This document shows, in pieces, positions 1 to 9,190 of a stretch of 64,000 nt of DNA. The notes beneath the pieces are model-generated. The model was not told where the DNA came from, did not search any database, and worked only from the letters and a program-made list of their open reading frames with translations. A program made the translations under genes and the position numbers. Within the stretch, counting starts at the first letter, position 1. Every line of letters begins with the position of its first letter. The stretch is from a bacterium BMS3Bbin10. Lineage in GTDB: Bacteria; Pseudomonadota; Alphaproteobacteria; Rhizobiales; Methyloligellaceae. The stretch spans positions 42,215-106,214 of the forward strand of contig BDTT01000059.1 in assembly GCA_002897995.1 (NCBI GenBank), in the 5' to 3' direction.

Positions 1-1
1 A

Positions 2-439
2 GCAGCCCTGACGGATGATGGCGAACCGGCGCCGAAACCAAAGAAACAGGACGCTGAAAAGGAAGCCAAGGGCAAGGACGACGGGAAGCCGGCCTCGGGC
101 GGGGATGAAAAGGAAGCCGATAAGGCGGATGCCGCCAAAGAGCCCGCCACGGACAAAAAAGAGGCCAAAAAGCAAGACGAGACTCCGGCCAAGATAACTG
201 GCGGATTTGAAAAACTCGAAAAACCGGATGGTGAGGCGGACGACCTCAAGGAACTCACCGGCGTCGGCCCGGTACTGGAAAAAACACTCAATGAGTTCGG
301 TATTTTCCACTACCGGCAAATCGCCGCGCTGGAAAAAGCGGATATCGCGGAGATTGATGAAGCGCTCAATTTCAAAGGCCGCATCGAGCGCGACGACTGG
401 ATCAAACAGTCCAAGGAACTGGCAAAGAAAAGCGATTGA
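2..439 (+). CDS. rpsB: 30S ribosomal protein S2, C-terminal extension (5' end outside window)
   Basis: Only the last 145 codons are present; the frame is open from the window edge to TGA at 437-439. The first 80 or so residues are a low-complexity Lys/Glu/Asp/Ala-rich linker. The last 60 form a compact domain containing LTGVGPVLEKTL and NFKGRIERDDWI, which resembles the helix-hairpin-helix-like tail on S2 of many alphaproteobacteria. The canonical S2 core lies upstream of the window. tsf follows 61 bp downstream, the usual rpsB-tsf order. Identification rests on this tail and on synteny. Confidence 0.85.
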   Translation, partial: AALTDDGEPAPKPKKQDAEKEAKGKDDGKPASGGDEKEADKADAAKEPATDKKEAKKQDETPAKITGGFEKLEKPDGEADDLKELTGVGPVLEKTLNEFGIFHYRQIAALEKADIAEIDEALNFKGRIERDDWIKQSKELAKKSD

Positions 440-500
440 GGTGGGTGCGGAACGCGCAGCCGGGCAATAAGCCAGAGGACGACTTCAATAGGAATATGAC

Positions 501-1427
501 ATGACGACCGTTACTGCAGCGATGGTGAAGGAATTGCGCGGGAAGACCGGCGCGGGAATGATGGACTGCAAGACAGCGCTTACCGAAAATGCCGGGGATA
601 TGGAAGCTGCCGTCGATTGGCTCAGGACCAAGGGGCTGTCCACGGCCGCCAAGAAAGCGGGTCGCGTAGCGGCAGAGGGCCTGGTTGGCCTGTACACCGA
701 CGCAAACAGGGGCGCCCTGGTTGAGATCAATTCGGAAACGGACTTCGTGGCCCGCAATGACCAGTTCCAGGATATGGTCTCCACCATCGCCAAACTCTCT
801 CTCGATGCCGAAGATACAGACGCATTGTCCGCCATGCCCTACGGCAAGGGCGATCTCAGCGTTGAAGATTATCTCAAGGAAATGGTTGGCTCGATCGGCG
901 AGAATATGGTGCTGCGCCGAAGCGAGCGTCTCCAGGTCTCCGATGGCGTGGTCGGCAGCTATGTCCACAATGCGGCAGCCCCGGGGCTGGGCAAGATCGG
1001 CGTTCTGGTCGCCCTGGAATCGTCAGGAGACAAAGGCAAACTTGAGGATATCGCCCGCAAGCTCGCGATGCATGTGGCGGCGGCAAATCCGTTAGCCGTA
1101 AGTCAGGAAGGAATTGATCCGGCGGTCATTGAACGCGAACGTGCGGTGCTGAGTGAGCAGGCCAGGGAATCGGGCAAGCCTGAAAACATTATCGAAAAGA
1201 TGGTCGAGGGCCGGTTGCGCAAATATTATGAGGAAGTTGCGCTCCTGTCCCAGGTCTATGTGATTGACGGCGAAAGCAAGGTGGCCGATGCGTTAAAGGC
1301 GGCGGCGTCCGAAATTGGAAGCGAGATCAAAATTACCGGATTTGCGCGCTTTGCCCTGGGCGAAGGCGTGGAAAAGAAAGAGGGGGACTTTGCCGCCGAG
1401 GTCGCGGCGGCGGTCACCGGAAGCTAG
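501..1427 (+). CDS. tsf: Translation elongation factor Ts
   Basis: EF-Ts is the cytoplasmic guanine-nucleotide exchange factor that recycles EF-Tu from GDP to GTP. The 308-aa product has the N-terminal UBA-like module with [13 protein letters not shown] (residues 12-24) and the core signature TDFVARN (residues 80-86) that contacts the EF-Tu nucleotide site. Length matches alphaproteobacterial EF-Ts. The start at 501 is preceded by AATAGGAAT. The stop codon TAG (1425-1427) lies inside the left arm of the inverted-repeat element that follows. The usual next gene, pyrH, is absent. Confidence 0.97.
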   Translation: MTTVTAAMVKELRGKTGAGMMDCKTALTENAGDMEAAVDWLRTKGLSTAAKKAGRVAAEGLVGLYTDANRGALVEINSETDFVARNDQFQDMVSTIAKLSLDAEDTDALSAMPYGKGDLSVEDYLKEMVGSIGENMVLRRSERLQVSDGVVGSYVHNAAAPGLGKIGVLVALESSGDKGKLEDIARKLAMHVAAANPLAVSQEGIDPAVIERERAVLSEQARESGKPENIIEKMVEGRLRKYYEEVALLSQVYVIDGESKVADALKAAASEIGSEIKITGFARFALGEGVEKKEGDFAAEVAAAVTGS

Positions 1428-1691
1428 AGCAACTTCCGACCATACGGGACCGTTTGATGGAGTCAAATCCGCCCACTCTGCCAGGCGCGGTGCGCCGCGC
1501 AACCTGGTTGGTTGGGCAAGCGACGCAACGCCGCGGATGGGCGGATTTGGCCCACCGAAGGCCGGTTTTTCGCGCCCGCTGGACTGCGTTGCGGTCCGCT
1601 TGTGGTCGGCCAGACCGCGGCGCGAACCGCGCCTTGCCAGCAAACGCGAAAAATCGGTCAAACGATTCCGTATGGTCGGAAGTTGCTCTAG
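1424..1691. repeat. 268-bp inverted-repeat (MITE-like) element between tsf and frr
   Basis: The two ends are 34-bp inverted repeats, 1424-1457 and 1658-1691, matching at 32 of 34 positions; each begins CTAGAGCAACTTCCGACC read inward. The interior holds two more inverted pairs: CAAATCCGCCCA near 1457 with TGGGCGGATTTG near 1540, and GGTTTTTCGCG near 1563 with CGCGAAAAATC near 1645. The element could therefore fold into a three-stem structure. It encodes no transposase and no convincing protein. It resembles a non-autonomous mobile element or a structured interspersed repeat. Whether other copies exist cannot be seen here. Confidence 0.75.
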
Positions 1692-1944
1692 GCCGCGCGC
1701 ACCTGCGGGCGCACGCCGGCACGCACAATTTGGCACTCGCCCTTGCCCGTGAGGACGGAATACACATAATTGGATCATTGACCTCGTTGGCGAGTGCAGT
1801 CTCCATATGGAATTATTGTTTGATGCGCGGGGGAGGGAAGTGTAGGTCGCGCAGGGTTCAGGCGGGACAATGCACTGTTCGGCGCCTGGCTGCGGCAATC
1901 GGTAATCCGGTCCCGGCGCATGGCTGCTCATAGGGAGTGCGAAC
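1692..1944. other. Gene-free spacer upstream of frr
   Basis: About 250 bp with no convincing coding region; I found no remnant of pyrH in any frame. The last bases, ATAGGGAGTGCGAAC, supply the frr ribosome binding site. Because the usual rpsB-tsf-pyrH-frr operon is interrupted here, the frr promoter probably lies in this spacer, but no clear -35/-10 pair stands out. Confidence 0.5.
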
Positions 1945-2502
1945 ATGTCCAAGTTTGATCTCAAGGATTTAGAACGGCGCATGAATGGCGCCGTGAATGT
2001 GCTCCAGAAGGAGTTTGGCAGTTTGAGAACGGGTAGAGCGAACGCCAGCCTTCTGGACCCGGTAACCGTTGACGCCTATGGCACACCCATGCCGCTCAAT
2101 CAGTTGGCGACGGTCCTGGCGCCGGAGCCGCGCATGATTACCGTTCAGGTTTGGGACAGGTCGCAGGTCGATGCGGTCGACCGGGCGATCCGCGAAGCGG
2201 ATCTTGGCCTGAATCCGATCGGGGAAGGCCAGGTGCTGCGCATTCCCATTCCGGAACTGAATGAGGAGCGGCGTCAGGAAATGGCCAAGCTCGCGGCCAA
2301 ATATGCCGAACAGGCGCGTGTCGCCGTTCGCAATGTGCGGCGCGATGGCATGGAACAACTCAAACGCCAGGAAAAAAATGGCGAGATCGGCCAGGACGAG
2401 CAACATACTCATGGCGCCGAAGTTCAGGAAATCACCGACGCCACCATCAAGAAGATAGATGAAGCGCTTTCGTCCAAAGAAGAAGAGATCATGCAAATCT
2501 GA
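1945..2502 (+). CDS. frr: Ribosome recycling factor
   Basis: RRF works with EF-G to split post-termination ribosomes in the cytoplasm. The 185-aa product has the family length, with the N-terminal helix of the three-helix bundle containing [14 protein letters not shown] and the central domain with [13 protein letters not shown]. The C-terminal helix contains [14 protein letters not shown]. The start is preceded by GGGAGTGCGAAC. It is followed 57 bp later by uppS, the standard frr-uppS-cdsA-dxr order. Confidence 0.97.
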   Translation: MSKFDLKDLERRMNGAVNVLQKEFGSLRTGRANASLLDPVTVDAYGTPMPLNQLATVLAPEPRMITVQVWDRSQVDAVDRAIREADLGLNPIGEGQVLRIPIPELNEERRQEMAKLAAKYAEQARVAVRNVRRDGMEQLKRQEKNGEIGQDEQHTHGAEVQEITDATIKKIDEALSSKEEEIMQI

Positions 2503-2559
2503 ATCTTCGAGCCGCCGCCGGCGGCGCACTGAAACGCACAAAAACCTGAATACGGAACC

Positions 2560-3318
2560 GTGGCAATACCGGAACAAAATCTCAGCCAGACAGCGAGCAG
2601 CCCCGCGATGCCGCAACATGTCGCCATTATCATGGATGGCAATGGGCGCTGGGCCGCAAAGCGCGGATTGTCGCGATCGGAAGGCCACAAGCACGGCGTG
2701 GAGAGCGTCCGGGCCGCGGTGAGGGCGGCAATTGACCTGAACCTTCCATATCTGACGCTGTTCAGTTTCTCGTCGGAAAACTGGTCGCGGCCCCAATCCG
2801 AAATCCGTGATCTCATGACCCTGCTGCGCCGCTTTATCCGGACGGACCTGGCGGATTTGCACAGGCAGGGCGTGCGCATCCGCATCATCGGCGCGCGCAA
2901 AGGCATCGAAGGGGACATCGTGCGGCTGATCGAGGACGCCGTCGCCCTGACCTCCAAAAATTCCGGCCTGCAACTGACCGTGGCTTTCAACTATGGCTCG
3001 CGCGATGAGATCGCCCGCGCGGCAAGGCGCATGGCTGAACTGGTGCGGGAGGGCAAGCTCGAACCCGAAGACATTACGCCGCAAGCCATGAGCGAATTTC
3101 TCGACACCTCGGGACTGCCCGACCCGGATCTGCTGATCCGCACCAGTGGCGAGATCCGCCTGTCCAACTTCCTGCTCTGGCAATGCGCCTATACCGAGTT
3201 TGTCTTCCTCGATATCTACTGGCCGGATTTCACGGGCGATACTCTGGCGTCGGCAATCGAGTTATTCCGCGACCGGGAGCGCAGATTTGGCGGCTTGCGG
3301 GCAGGGTCCACCGCGTGA
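2560..3318 (+). CDS. uppS: Undecaprenyl diphosphate synthase (cis-prenyltransferase)
   Basis: Condenses isopentenyl diphosphate onto farnesyl diphosphate to make the C55 carrier lipid for peptidoglycan and O-antigen. The 252-aa protein shows the catalytic MDGNGRWA motif (residues 25-32), SSENWSRP (71-78) and the C-terminal RTSGEIRLSNFLLWQ signature. The start chosen is GTG at 2560; an internal ATG at residue 17 could also serve. Its stop overlaps the GTG start of cdsA (GTGA), so the two are translationally coupled. Confidence 0.96.
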   Translation: MAIPEQNLSQTASSPAMPQHVAIIMDGNGRWAAKRGLSRSEGHKHGVESVRAAVRAAIDLNLPYLTLFSFSSENWSRPQSEIRDLMTLLRRFIRTDLADLHRQGVRIRIIGARKGIEGDIVRLIEDAVALTSKNSGLQLTVAFNYGSRDEIARAARRMAELVREGKLEPEDITPQAMSEFLDTSGLPDPDLLIRTSGEIRLSNFLLWQCAYTEFVFLDIYWPDFTGDTLASAIELFRDRERRFGGLRAGSTA

Positions 3319-4172
3319 CCGGCAGGAACCGCCGCTCAGGCGAGCCAGCATCGAAATCAGATGGTGAATTGGCGCAGCGAACCGGCTCCGCGCTCTCGCT
3401 CGCCGCGCTCGCCGGCCTTCTGACCTATTCCGGCGTCTGGCCTTTTACCCTCATGATTGCCGCCGGCAGCGCCATTCTCGCCTGGGAGTGGGGCCGGCTT
3501 GTCCGCAGCGCGCGCATGGACGCCGCATTCTATGTCCACGCGGCCGCGGCCATCGCAGCGTGTATAAGCGCTGGCGCGGACGCCGCGTGGCTCGCAATAC
3601 CGGTGCTTGGCGCCGGCGCTCTACTCGCCGCAATCATGACAAAAGTCCCCGGGGCGCGGGCATGGTCTGCGCTCGGGGTCCTCTATCTGGGGCTGCCGGG
3701 GGTCCTGCTCGTGTTCTTCCGGTCTGATGCCGCGTTTGGAATTGCCGCCATCTTTTTTCTGTTCCTGGTGGTCTGGTCGGCTGATACCGCCGCCTACTTC
3801 ACAGGACGCGCAGTCGGCGGACCGAAACTGGCCCCGAAGATTTCTCCGGGAAAGACGTGGTCGGGACTGGCGGGCGGGCTCACGGTTCCCACTTTGCTGG
3901 CATACGGATTTGCGGTATGGCTTGGTGACACACGGGCCCTTGCCCTTGCGCTTCTGGGTGCGGGACTGGCATTCGCAAGTCAGATTGGCGATCTGGCGGA
4001 GTCTGCCATCAAACGAAAATTTCAGGTCAAGGACACGGGGCAATTGCTGCCGGGCCATGGCGGCTTGTTTGACCGGGTCGACGGGCTGATCGGTGCGGTA
4101 CTGGTCGCGGGCGGGATTGCCGCGGCCCGCAACCTTTCCGATCCGGGCGAGGCGCTCCTGATGTGGCCGTGA
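3315..4172 (+). CDS. cdsA: Phosphatidate cytidylyltransferase
   Basis: Makes CDP-diacylglycerol from phosphatidate and CTP in the inner membrane, the entry to phospholipid synthesis. The 285-aa product is very hydrophobic with several membrane segments. It ends with the CDS signature, ESAIKRKFQVKD followed by LPGHGGLFDRVDG. The GTG start at 3315 overlaps the uppS stop by three bases; a longer in-frame ORF reaches back to 3183 but would run deep into uppS and adds no family-like sequence. dxr begins at or just after its end. Confidence 0.93.
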   Translation: MTGRNRRSGEPASKSDGELAQRTGSALSLAALAGLLTYSGVWPFTLMIAAGSAILAWEWGRLVRSARMDAAFYVHAAAAIAACISAGADAAWLAIPVLGAGALLAAIMTKVPGARAWSALGVLYLGLPGVLLVFFRSDAAFGIAAIFFLFLVVWSADTAAYFTGRAVGGPKLAPKISPGKTWSGLAGGLTVPTLLAYGFAVWLGDTRALALALLGAGLAFASQIGDLAESAIKRKFQVKDTGQLLPGHGGLFDRVDGLIGAVLVAGGIAAARNLSDPGEALLMWP

Positions 4173-4219
4173 TATTGGCTCCACGAAGGGTTATGCTGGC
4201 CGACACCAGGGAACAGGAA

Positions 4220-5434
4220 ATGCATTTGGGCAGAGCAGGAGCGCAGGTAAAGCCAGCGAATTCGCGGCCTCCAAGGCGGGTCAGCGTATTGGGGGCAACC
4301 GGTTCAATCGGCCGTTCCACGCTGGATCTTATCGGCCGGGACCCCGCGAGCTTTCATGTGGTCGCATTATCGGGCAATCGCAATGCAGAATTGCTCGCTA
4401 AACAGGCGATCGCGCATAATGCCGAACTTGCGGTTCTGGCCGATCCGTCCGGCTATAGCGAGCTAAAGGAAGCGCTTGCGGGAACACCGGTGGAAGCCGC
4501 GGCAGGCGAAGAAGCGCTGATGGAGGCGGTTGGGCGCCCGGTTGACTGGGTCATGGCCGCAATTGTGGGTTCGGCCGGGCTTCGTCCGACCCTCGAAGCC
4601 GTCCGCCAGGGCACATGCGTGGCGCTCGCCAACAAGGAATGCCTTGTCTCCGCCGGCGATATCTTCATGGAGACGGTTGCGAAATCCGGTACGCGGCTCC
4701 TTCCCGTCGATTCAGAACATTCCGCCGGTTTCCAGGCGATCGATCTGAATGTCCGCGAATCGATTGAAAAAATCGTTCTGACAGCATCCGGCGGACCGTT
4801 CCGGACATGGACCGCCGAGCAAATGGCGAAAGCCTCGCCGCAAGACGCATTGAAACACCCGAACTGGTCCATGGGCCCCAAGAACACCATCGATTCCGCC
4901 ACCTTGATGAACAAGGGTCTGGAACTCATTGAGGCCTATCACCTCTTTCCCGTGGGGCCCGAACAGCTCGATGTCGTGATCCACCCCCAATCCATTGTGC
5001 ATTGCCTGGTGGAATATTCCGACGGGTCTGTTCTGGCGCAGCTGAGTTCGCCGGACATGCGCACGCCAATTGCCTATTCTCTGGCCTGGCCGGCGCGCAT
5101 GTGGGCGCCGACCGAGCGCCTCGATTTGGTCAAAATCGGATCGCTTAGCTTCGAGGCACCCGATTATGAAAGGTTTCCGGCGCTGCGGCTCGCCCGCGAG
5201 GCTTTGGAAAGCGACAATGGCGCGACTACGGTATTGAACGCTGCAAACGAGATAGCGGTTGACGCATTTCTTGATTGCAGGATAGGACTGCCGTCCATCT
5301 CCGCGCTTGTCGCAGCGGCAATGGAAGCGGCGGACCGCGCTGGACTGTCGAAGCCCAGATCACTTGATGAGGTTCTCGATCTCGACGAGCAAAGCCGCGG
5401 ACTGGCACGCTCATTGCTTAAAGAGCTGAAATAG
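4220..5434 (+). CDS. dxr: 1-deoxy-D-xylulose 5-phosphate reductoisomerase
   Basis: First committed step of the MEP isoprenoid pathway: converts DXP to MEP with NADPH. The protein shows the nucleotide-binding GATGSIG near the N-terminus, the metal/substrate motif around SEHSA, and MGPKNTIDSATLMNKGLE. I chose ATG 4220 because it follows AGGGAACAGGAA; in-frame starts at 4163 (overlapping cdsA) and 4193 are possible. Length from 4220 is 404 aa, close to the family's usual 390-400. An 8-T run (5454-5461) follows the stop, without a strong stem. Confidence 0.95.
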   Translation: MHLGRAGAQVKPANSRPPRRVSVLGATGSIGRSTLDLIGRDPASFHVVALSGNRNAELLAKQAIAHNAELAVLADPSGYSELKEALAGTPVEAAAGEEALMEAVGRPVDWVMAAIVGSAGLRPTLEAVRQGTCVALANKECLVSAGDIFMETVAKSGTRLLPVDSEHSAGFQAIDLNVRESIEKIVLTASGGPFRTWTAEQMAKASPQDALKHPNWSMGPKNTIDSATLMNKGLELIEAYHLFPVGPEQLDVVIHPQSIVHCLVEYSDGSVLAQLSSPDMRTPIAYSLAWPARMWAPTERLDLVKIGSLSFEAPDYERFPALRLAREALESDNGATTVLNAANEIAVDAFLDCRIGLPSISALVAAAMEAADRAGLSKPRSLDEVLDLDEQSRGLARSLLKELK

Positions 5435-5483
5435 CGTCACGGCCCCATCGCGGTTTTTTTTAGCGGACTGGAGAAGTAACTCA

Positions 5484-6629
5484 ATGGAAATATTAACGAA
5501 ATTGGCTGGCTTTGGAGATTCCTTCTTGTCGTATCTTCTGCCGTTCCTGTTCGTATTGACCGTTGTCGTATTCTTTCACGAACTCGGTCATTTCATTGTG
5601 GCGCGCTGGTGCAAAGTAACGGTCCGTGTGTTTTCGATTGGATTCGGCAAGGAGATTTTCGGGTTTTACGACAAGAAGGGAACACGTTGGCGGCTATCCT
5701 GGATACCGCTTGGGGGTTACGTAAAGTTCCTTGGTGACGAGGATGCGGCCAGCGCTCCCGACCGGGAGGCCATGCGGAAAATGAGCGAAGAGGAACTGGC
5801 GGGCAGTTTCCACACCAAGCCGCTGGCTTCGCGCGCCGCTGTTGTGGTCGCCGGGCCAATTGCAAATTTCCTCCTGGCCATCGTCATTTTCGCCTTCATG
5901 TTCACCTTCGTCGGCCAGCGCCAGACATTGCCGATTGTCGACGCGGTAACCGAAGGCAGCGCGGCGTCGCAAGCCGGTTTCAAACCGGGCGACCGTATCC
6001 TCAGCATCGATGGCGAGCCGATCGAGAGTTTTTCGGAAATGCAGCGCATCGTGAGCATCAGCGCCGATCAGGAGCTGGCTATTGTTGTGGATCGGGGCGG
6101 GTCCGAGCTCGCCCTCAGAGCAACTCCGCGCAAGCAGGAAATGACGGACGTGTTTGGCAATACGATTCGCCGCGGCCTGCTGGGCATTCGCCGCAGCGCC
6201 TCGCCGGATGACTGGGTGCTGAAAAAATACGACCCGGCAACGGCTATCTGGATGGGAACCAAGGAGACTTATTTCGTGGTCTCCCGGACGCTCAGCTATC
6301 TCTATCAGGTGGTTACCGGCAGGGAAAAAGCGGATCAACTCGGCGGCCCCATTCGAATCGCGCAAGTTTCGGGGCAAGTCGCTACGGCGGGATTCTTCGC
6401 CCTCATGAACCTTGCCGCAATCCTGTCGGTGAGTATTGGTCTCATTAACCTGTTCCCAATTCCCATGCTCGACGGCGGACATCTGTTGTTTTATGCCATA
6501 GAGGCGGTCCGCGGACGGCCACTCAGCGAACGCACTCAGGAAATTGGCTTTAGAATTGGTTTGGCGCTGGTACTTATGCTAATGATCTTTGCGACCTGGA
6601 ACGATGTGATTCACCTCACGTCATTGTGA
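5484..6629 (+). CDS. rseP: Site-2 zinc metalloprotease RseP
   Basis: Intramembrane protease that cleaves anti-sigma factors and signal-peptide remnants. The 381-aa inner-membrane protein has HELGH at residues 32-36 in the first membrane segment, a PDZ domain (SQAGFKPGDRILSIDGEPI) in the middle, and NLFPIPMLDGGH near the C-terminus, completing the zinc site. It lies between dxr and bamA as in most Proteobacteria. The start ATG 5484 follows GGAGAAGTAACTCA. Confidence 0.95.
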   Translation: MEILTKLAGFGDSFLSYLLPFLFVLTVVVFFHELGHFIVARWCKVTVRVFSIGFGKEIFGFYDKKGTRWRLSWIPLGGYVKFLGDEDAASAPDREAMRKMSEEELAGSFHTKPLASRAAVVVAGPIANFLLAIVIFAFMFTFVGQRQTLPIVDAVTEGSAASQAGFKPGDRILSIDGEPIESFSEMQRIVSISADQELAIVVDRGGSELALRATPRKQEMTDVFGNTIRRGLLGIRRSASPDDWVLKKYDPATAIWMGTKETYFVVSRTLSYLYQVVTGREKADQLGGPIRIAQVSGQVATAGFFALMNLAAILSVSIGLINLFPIPMLDGGHLLFYAIEAVRGRPLSERTQEIGFRIGLALVLMLMIFATWNDVIHLTSL

Positions 6630-6654
6630 GGGAATCCGGTTTCGGCCGGGCAGG

Positions 6655-6682
6655 CGTGACAAGTTGGCAACTGCTTGTCACG
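6655..6682. terminator. Nested inverted repeat after rseP
   Basis: CGTGACAAG (6655-6663) and CTTGTCACG (6674-6682) form a perfect 9-bp stem around TTGGCAACTG. An A-rich run follows instead of T, so on the plus strand it lacks the tail of an intrinsic terminator. It may be a transcript-stability hairpin or an operator in the 154-bp gap before bamA. Confidence 0.4.
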
Positions 6683-6783
6683 GTTGGAAAAAAGAACAAA
6701 AAACGGCCACAAAGGAATGTCCTTCTGGCCCAGCTTGTTATACGTTCACGGGGCTCAGCGTAGCAGGGGACACATAGCCTAAA

Positions 6784-9114
6784 ATGTATGTTGGAAAGTC
6801 AGGAGTCGGGGGGCTGTTTTTACTCCTGCTGCTTTTTGCTGCCGCACCGGTTACCGTGCTTTTCGGCATTTCAGCAGGCGGAACGGCCGCGTGGGCTCAG
6901 TCCGCGCCTGTAATCCGGACAATTCAGGTGCAGGGCAACCGCCGCGTCGAGCCCGAAACAGTACGCTCCTATCTGCAATTTTCACCGGGCAGCCGCTACA
7001 ATCCTCTGAAAGTCGATGAGTCCCTGAAGGCCCTGTTTTCCACTGGCCTGTTTTCCGATGTCAGGATCCGCCGCCAGGGAACGACAGTGATCGTTAAAGT
7101 CGTCGAAAACCCAATTGTTAACCGCGTGGCCTTTGAGGGGAACAGCGAGATAGACGACGACACGCTCAAGGCGGAAGTTCAGATGAAATCCCGGGCTGTT
7201 TTTACCCGCGCCAGAGTGCAGTCGGATGTACAAAGAATCCTGAATATTTACCGCCGCTCCGGGCGATTTGCGGCGCGGGTCGAGCCGAAGATCATCAATC
7301 AGGAATACAACCGCATCGATCTCGTCTTTGAAATCCAGGAAGGTCCGAAGACAACCGTCCGCAGCATCAGTTTTGTGGGCAATGAATCCTTCAAGGATTC
7401 GGAGCTCCGGGAAATCATTACGACATCTGAAACCGGGCTCCTGAGTTTCCTCAGCCCGACCAATATTTATGATCCGGACCGGCTCAATCTGGATAGGGAA
7501 CTGTTGCGGCAATATTACCTCAAGAATGGCTACGCCGACGCCCGTGTGATCGCTGCGACGGCTGACCTTGACCGCGACGGGAAGGGGTTCTTCATCAATT
7601 TCACCGTTGAGGAAGGCGAGCTGTACAAATTCGGCGCAATCGACATCGAGACCAATCTTTCTTCGCTCGATCCTGAGGCCGTGCGTGAGCAAATCCAAAC
7701 CCGCACGGGGCAAATCTACGACGCCTCCCAGATCGACAAGTCGCTTGAGAATATTACCAACGAGGTCGCGACGCTTGGCTATGCATTTGCCCGCGTGCGT
7801 CCGCGCGTTGACCGCGATACGGTCTCCCGGGTCATTTCAATCACCTATGTGATTGAGGAAGGTCCGAGGGTCTATATCCAACGGATAGATATTGTCGGCA
7901 ATGTGCGCACACTCGATAATGTCATCCGCCGGGAATTCCGCCTGGCGGAAGGCGATGCATATAATCGATTGCTTGTAGACTCCGCTCGCCGCAGGCTGGT
8001 CAGGCTCCAGTATTTTAAGAAGGTTACGATCAATAACGAGCCGGGCAGCGCGCCAGACCGTATCATCCTCATCGTCAGGGTGACCGAGCAAGCCACCGGT
8101 GAGCTTTCCTTCGGCGGCGGCTGGTCGAGTGCAAGCGGTCCGGTTCTGGATATCAGTCTGAGCGAACGGAACCTGCTCGGCCGGGGCCAGTTCATACGCC
8201 TCCGGGCATTGGGCGGTTTCGATGACCTCAATATCGATTTTTCCTTTACAGAACCGAAGTTTATGGGCCGAAACTTATCGGCCGGCTTCGACATTTTCTT
8301 TAAGGAAAGCGATCGTGGCAGCGAATCCTCCTTTAATTCGAAAAAGATCGGCGGCGCTATTCGTTTGGGTATACCCCTGAACGAGAACTGGCGCCTGAGC
8401 ACCAGCTACAGCATTGTCAATGAGGAAATACTTGATGTTCAGTCGGATGCATCCCTGGCGATCAAGGACGCGGAAGGCGAGACTCTGGTATCATCGGTCG
8501 GTTATTCACTCACTTATGATACCCGAAACAATATTAAGAGCCCCTCGCGCGGCTACTATTTCAGCGTTGGACAGGAACTGGCCGGGCTCGGAGGCGACGT
8601 AAACTTTATTCGCACACAGGCCGATGCCCGGGCCTTTTATCCAATCCGGAAGAAAATGACGCTGGCGGCGCGTGTTCAGGGCGGATATATCGCGGGGTTT
8701 GGCGGTGATGATGTGCGGATACTTGACCTGTTTTTCCGAGGATCGGAGTCCATTCGAGGGTTTGATAACTCTGGTATAGGTCCCCGCGATCTGGTCACCG
8801 GCGACGCGCTCGGCGGAAAAATATACGGAGCGAGTTCGCTTGAGCTGCGCTTTCCGGTTCCCAAAGTACCGGAAAAACTGGGTCTCTCGGCCGCGGTATT
8901 CTTCGATGCCGCAACACTCTTTGACGCGAGCAGTCGCGCCAACACGCTGGTGACCAGCCTTGGCGACGACGGAACGATCAGGACGTCGGCCGGGTTCAGT
9001 CTGATCTGGGAATCGCCGCTTGGGCCATTGCGCGCCGATTTCGCCCAGGCACTTACGTCAGAATCTTACGACGATACGAAGTTTTTCCACTTCGGAGCGG
9101 CGGCTCGATTCTAA
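6784..9114 (+). CDS. bamA: Outer membrane protein assembly factor BamA
   Basis: Central component of the BAM complex, inserting beta-barrel proteins into the outer membrane. The 776-aa precursor has a signal peptide (hydrophobic segment then AAWAQS), POTRA repeats starting at VIRTIQVQGNRRVEPETV, then a 16-strand Omp85 barrel. The conserved loop-6 motif appears as SIRGFDNSGIGPRD, and the chain ends in Phe (GAAARF) as expected of barrel proteins. It is followed by the lpx genes, the standard order. Confidence 0.96.
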   Translation: MYVGKSGVGGLFLLLLLFAAAPVTVLFGISAGGTAAWAQSAPVIRTIQVQGNRRVEPETVRSYLQFSPGSRYNPLKVDESLKALFSTGLFSDVRIRRQGTTVIVKVVENPIVNRVAFEGNSEIDDDTLKAEVQMKSRAVFTRARVQSDVQRILNIYRRSGRFAARVEPKIINQEYNRIDLVFEIQEGPKTTVRSISFVGNESFKDSELREIITTSETGLLSFLSPTNIYDPDRLNLDRELLRQYYLKNGYADARVIAATADLDRDGKGFFINFTVEEGELYKFGAIDIETNLSSLDPEAVREQIQTRTGQIYDASQIDKSLENITNEVATLGYAFARVRPRVDRDTVSRVISITYVIEEGPRVYIQRIDIVGNVRTLDNVIRREFRLAEGDAYNRLLVDSARRRLVRLQYFKKVTINNEPGSAPDRIILIVRVTEQATGELSFGGGWSSASGPVLDISLSERNLLGRGQFIRLRALGGFDDLNIDFSFTEPKFMGRNLSAGFDIFFKESDRGSESSFNSKKIGGAIRLGIPLNENWRLSTSYSIVNEEILDVQSDASLAIKDAEGETLVSSVGYSLTYDTRNNIKSPSRGYYFSVGQELAGLGGDVNFIRTQADARAFYPIRKKMTLAARVQGGYIAGFGGDDVRILDLFFRGSESIRGFDNSGIGPRDLVTGDALGGKIYGASSLELRFPVPKVPEKLGLSAAVFFDAATLFDASSRANTLVTSLGDDGTIRTSAGFSLIWESPLGPLRADFAQALTSESYDDTKFFHFGAAARF

Positions 9115-9190
9115 AGGGCAATTTTGCCACTTGGTCTTTTCTGAAAATCCTGAGATTGATCAAGAGTTGCGTTTGGATAAAGAATGCGCG

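Noticed and set aside
1454..1933. Open frame of 159 codons across the inverted-repeat element
   Set aside because: It runs through both arms of the repeat, has no family similarity and no ribosome binding site; it is likely a consequence of GC-rich sequence.
1969..3183. Long minus-strand open frame opposite frr and uppS
   Set aside because: It is antisense to two clearly real genes and has no recognisable motifs. Similar long antisense frames occur opposite gltA, trpE and fixI and were dismissed for the same reason.
5443..5461. Rho-independent terminator after dxr
   Set aside because: An 8-T run is present but no stable stem precedes it, and rseP starts 22 bp later.
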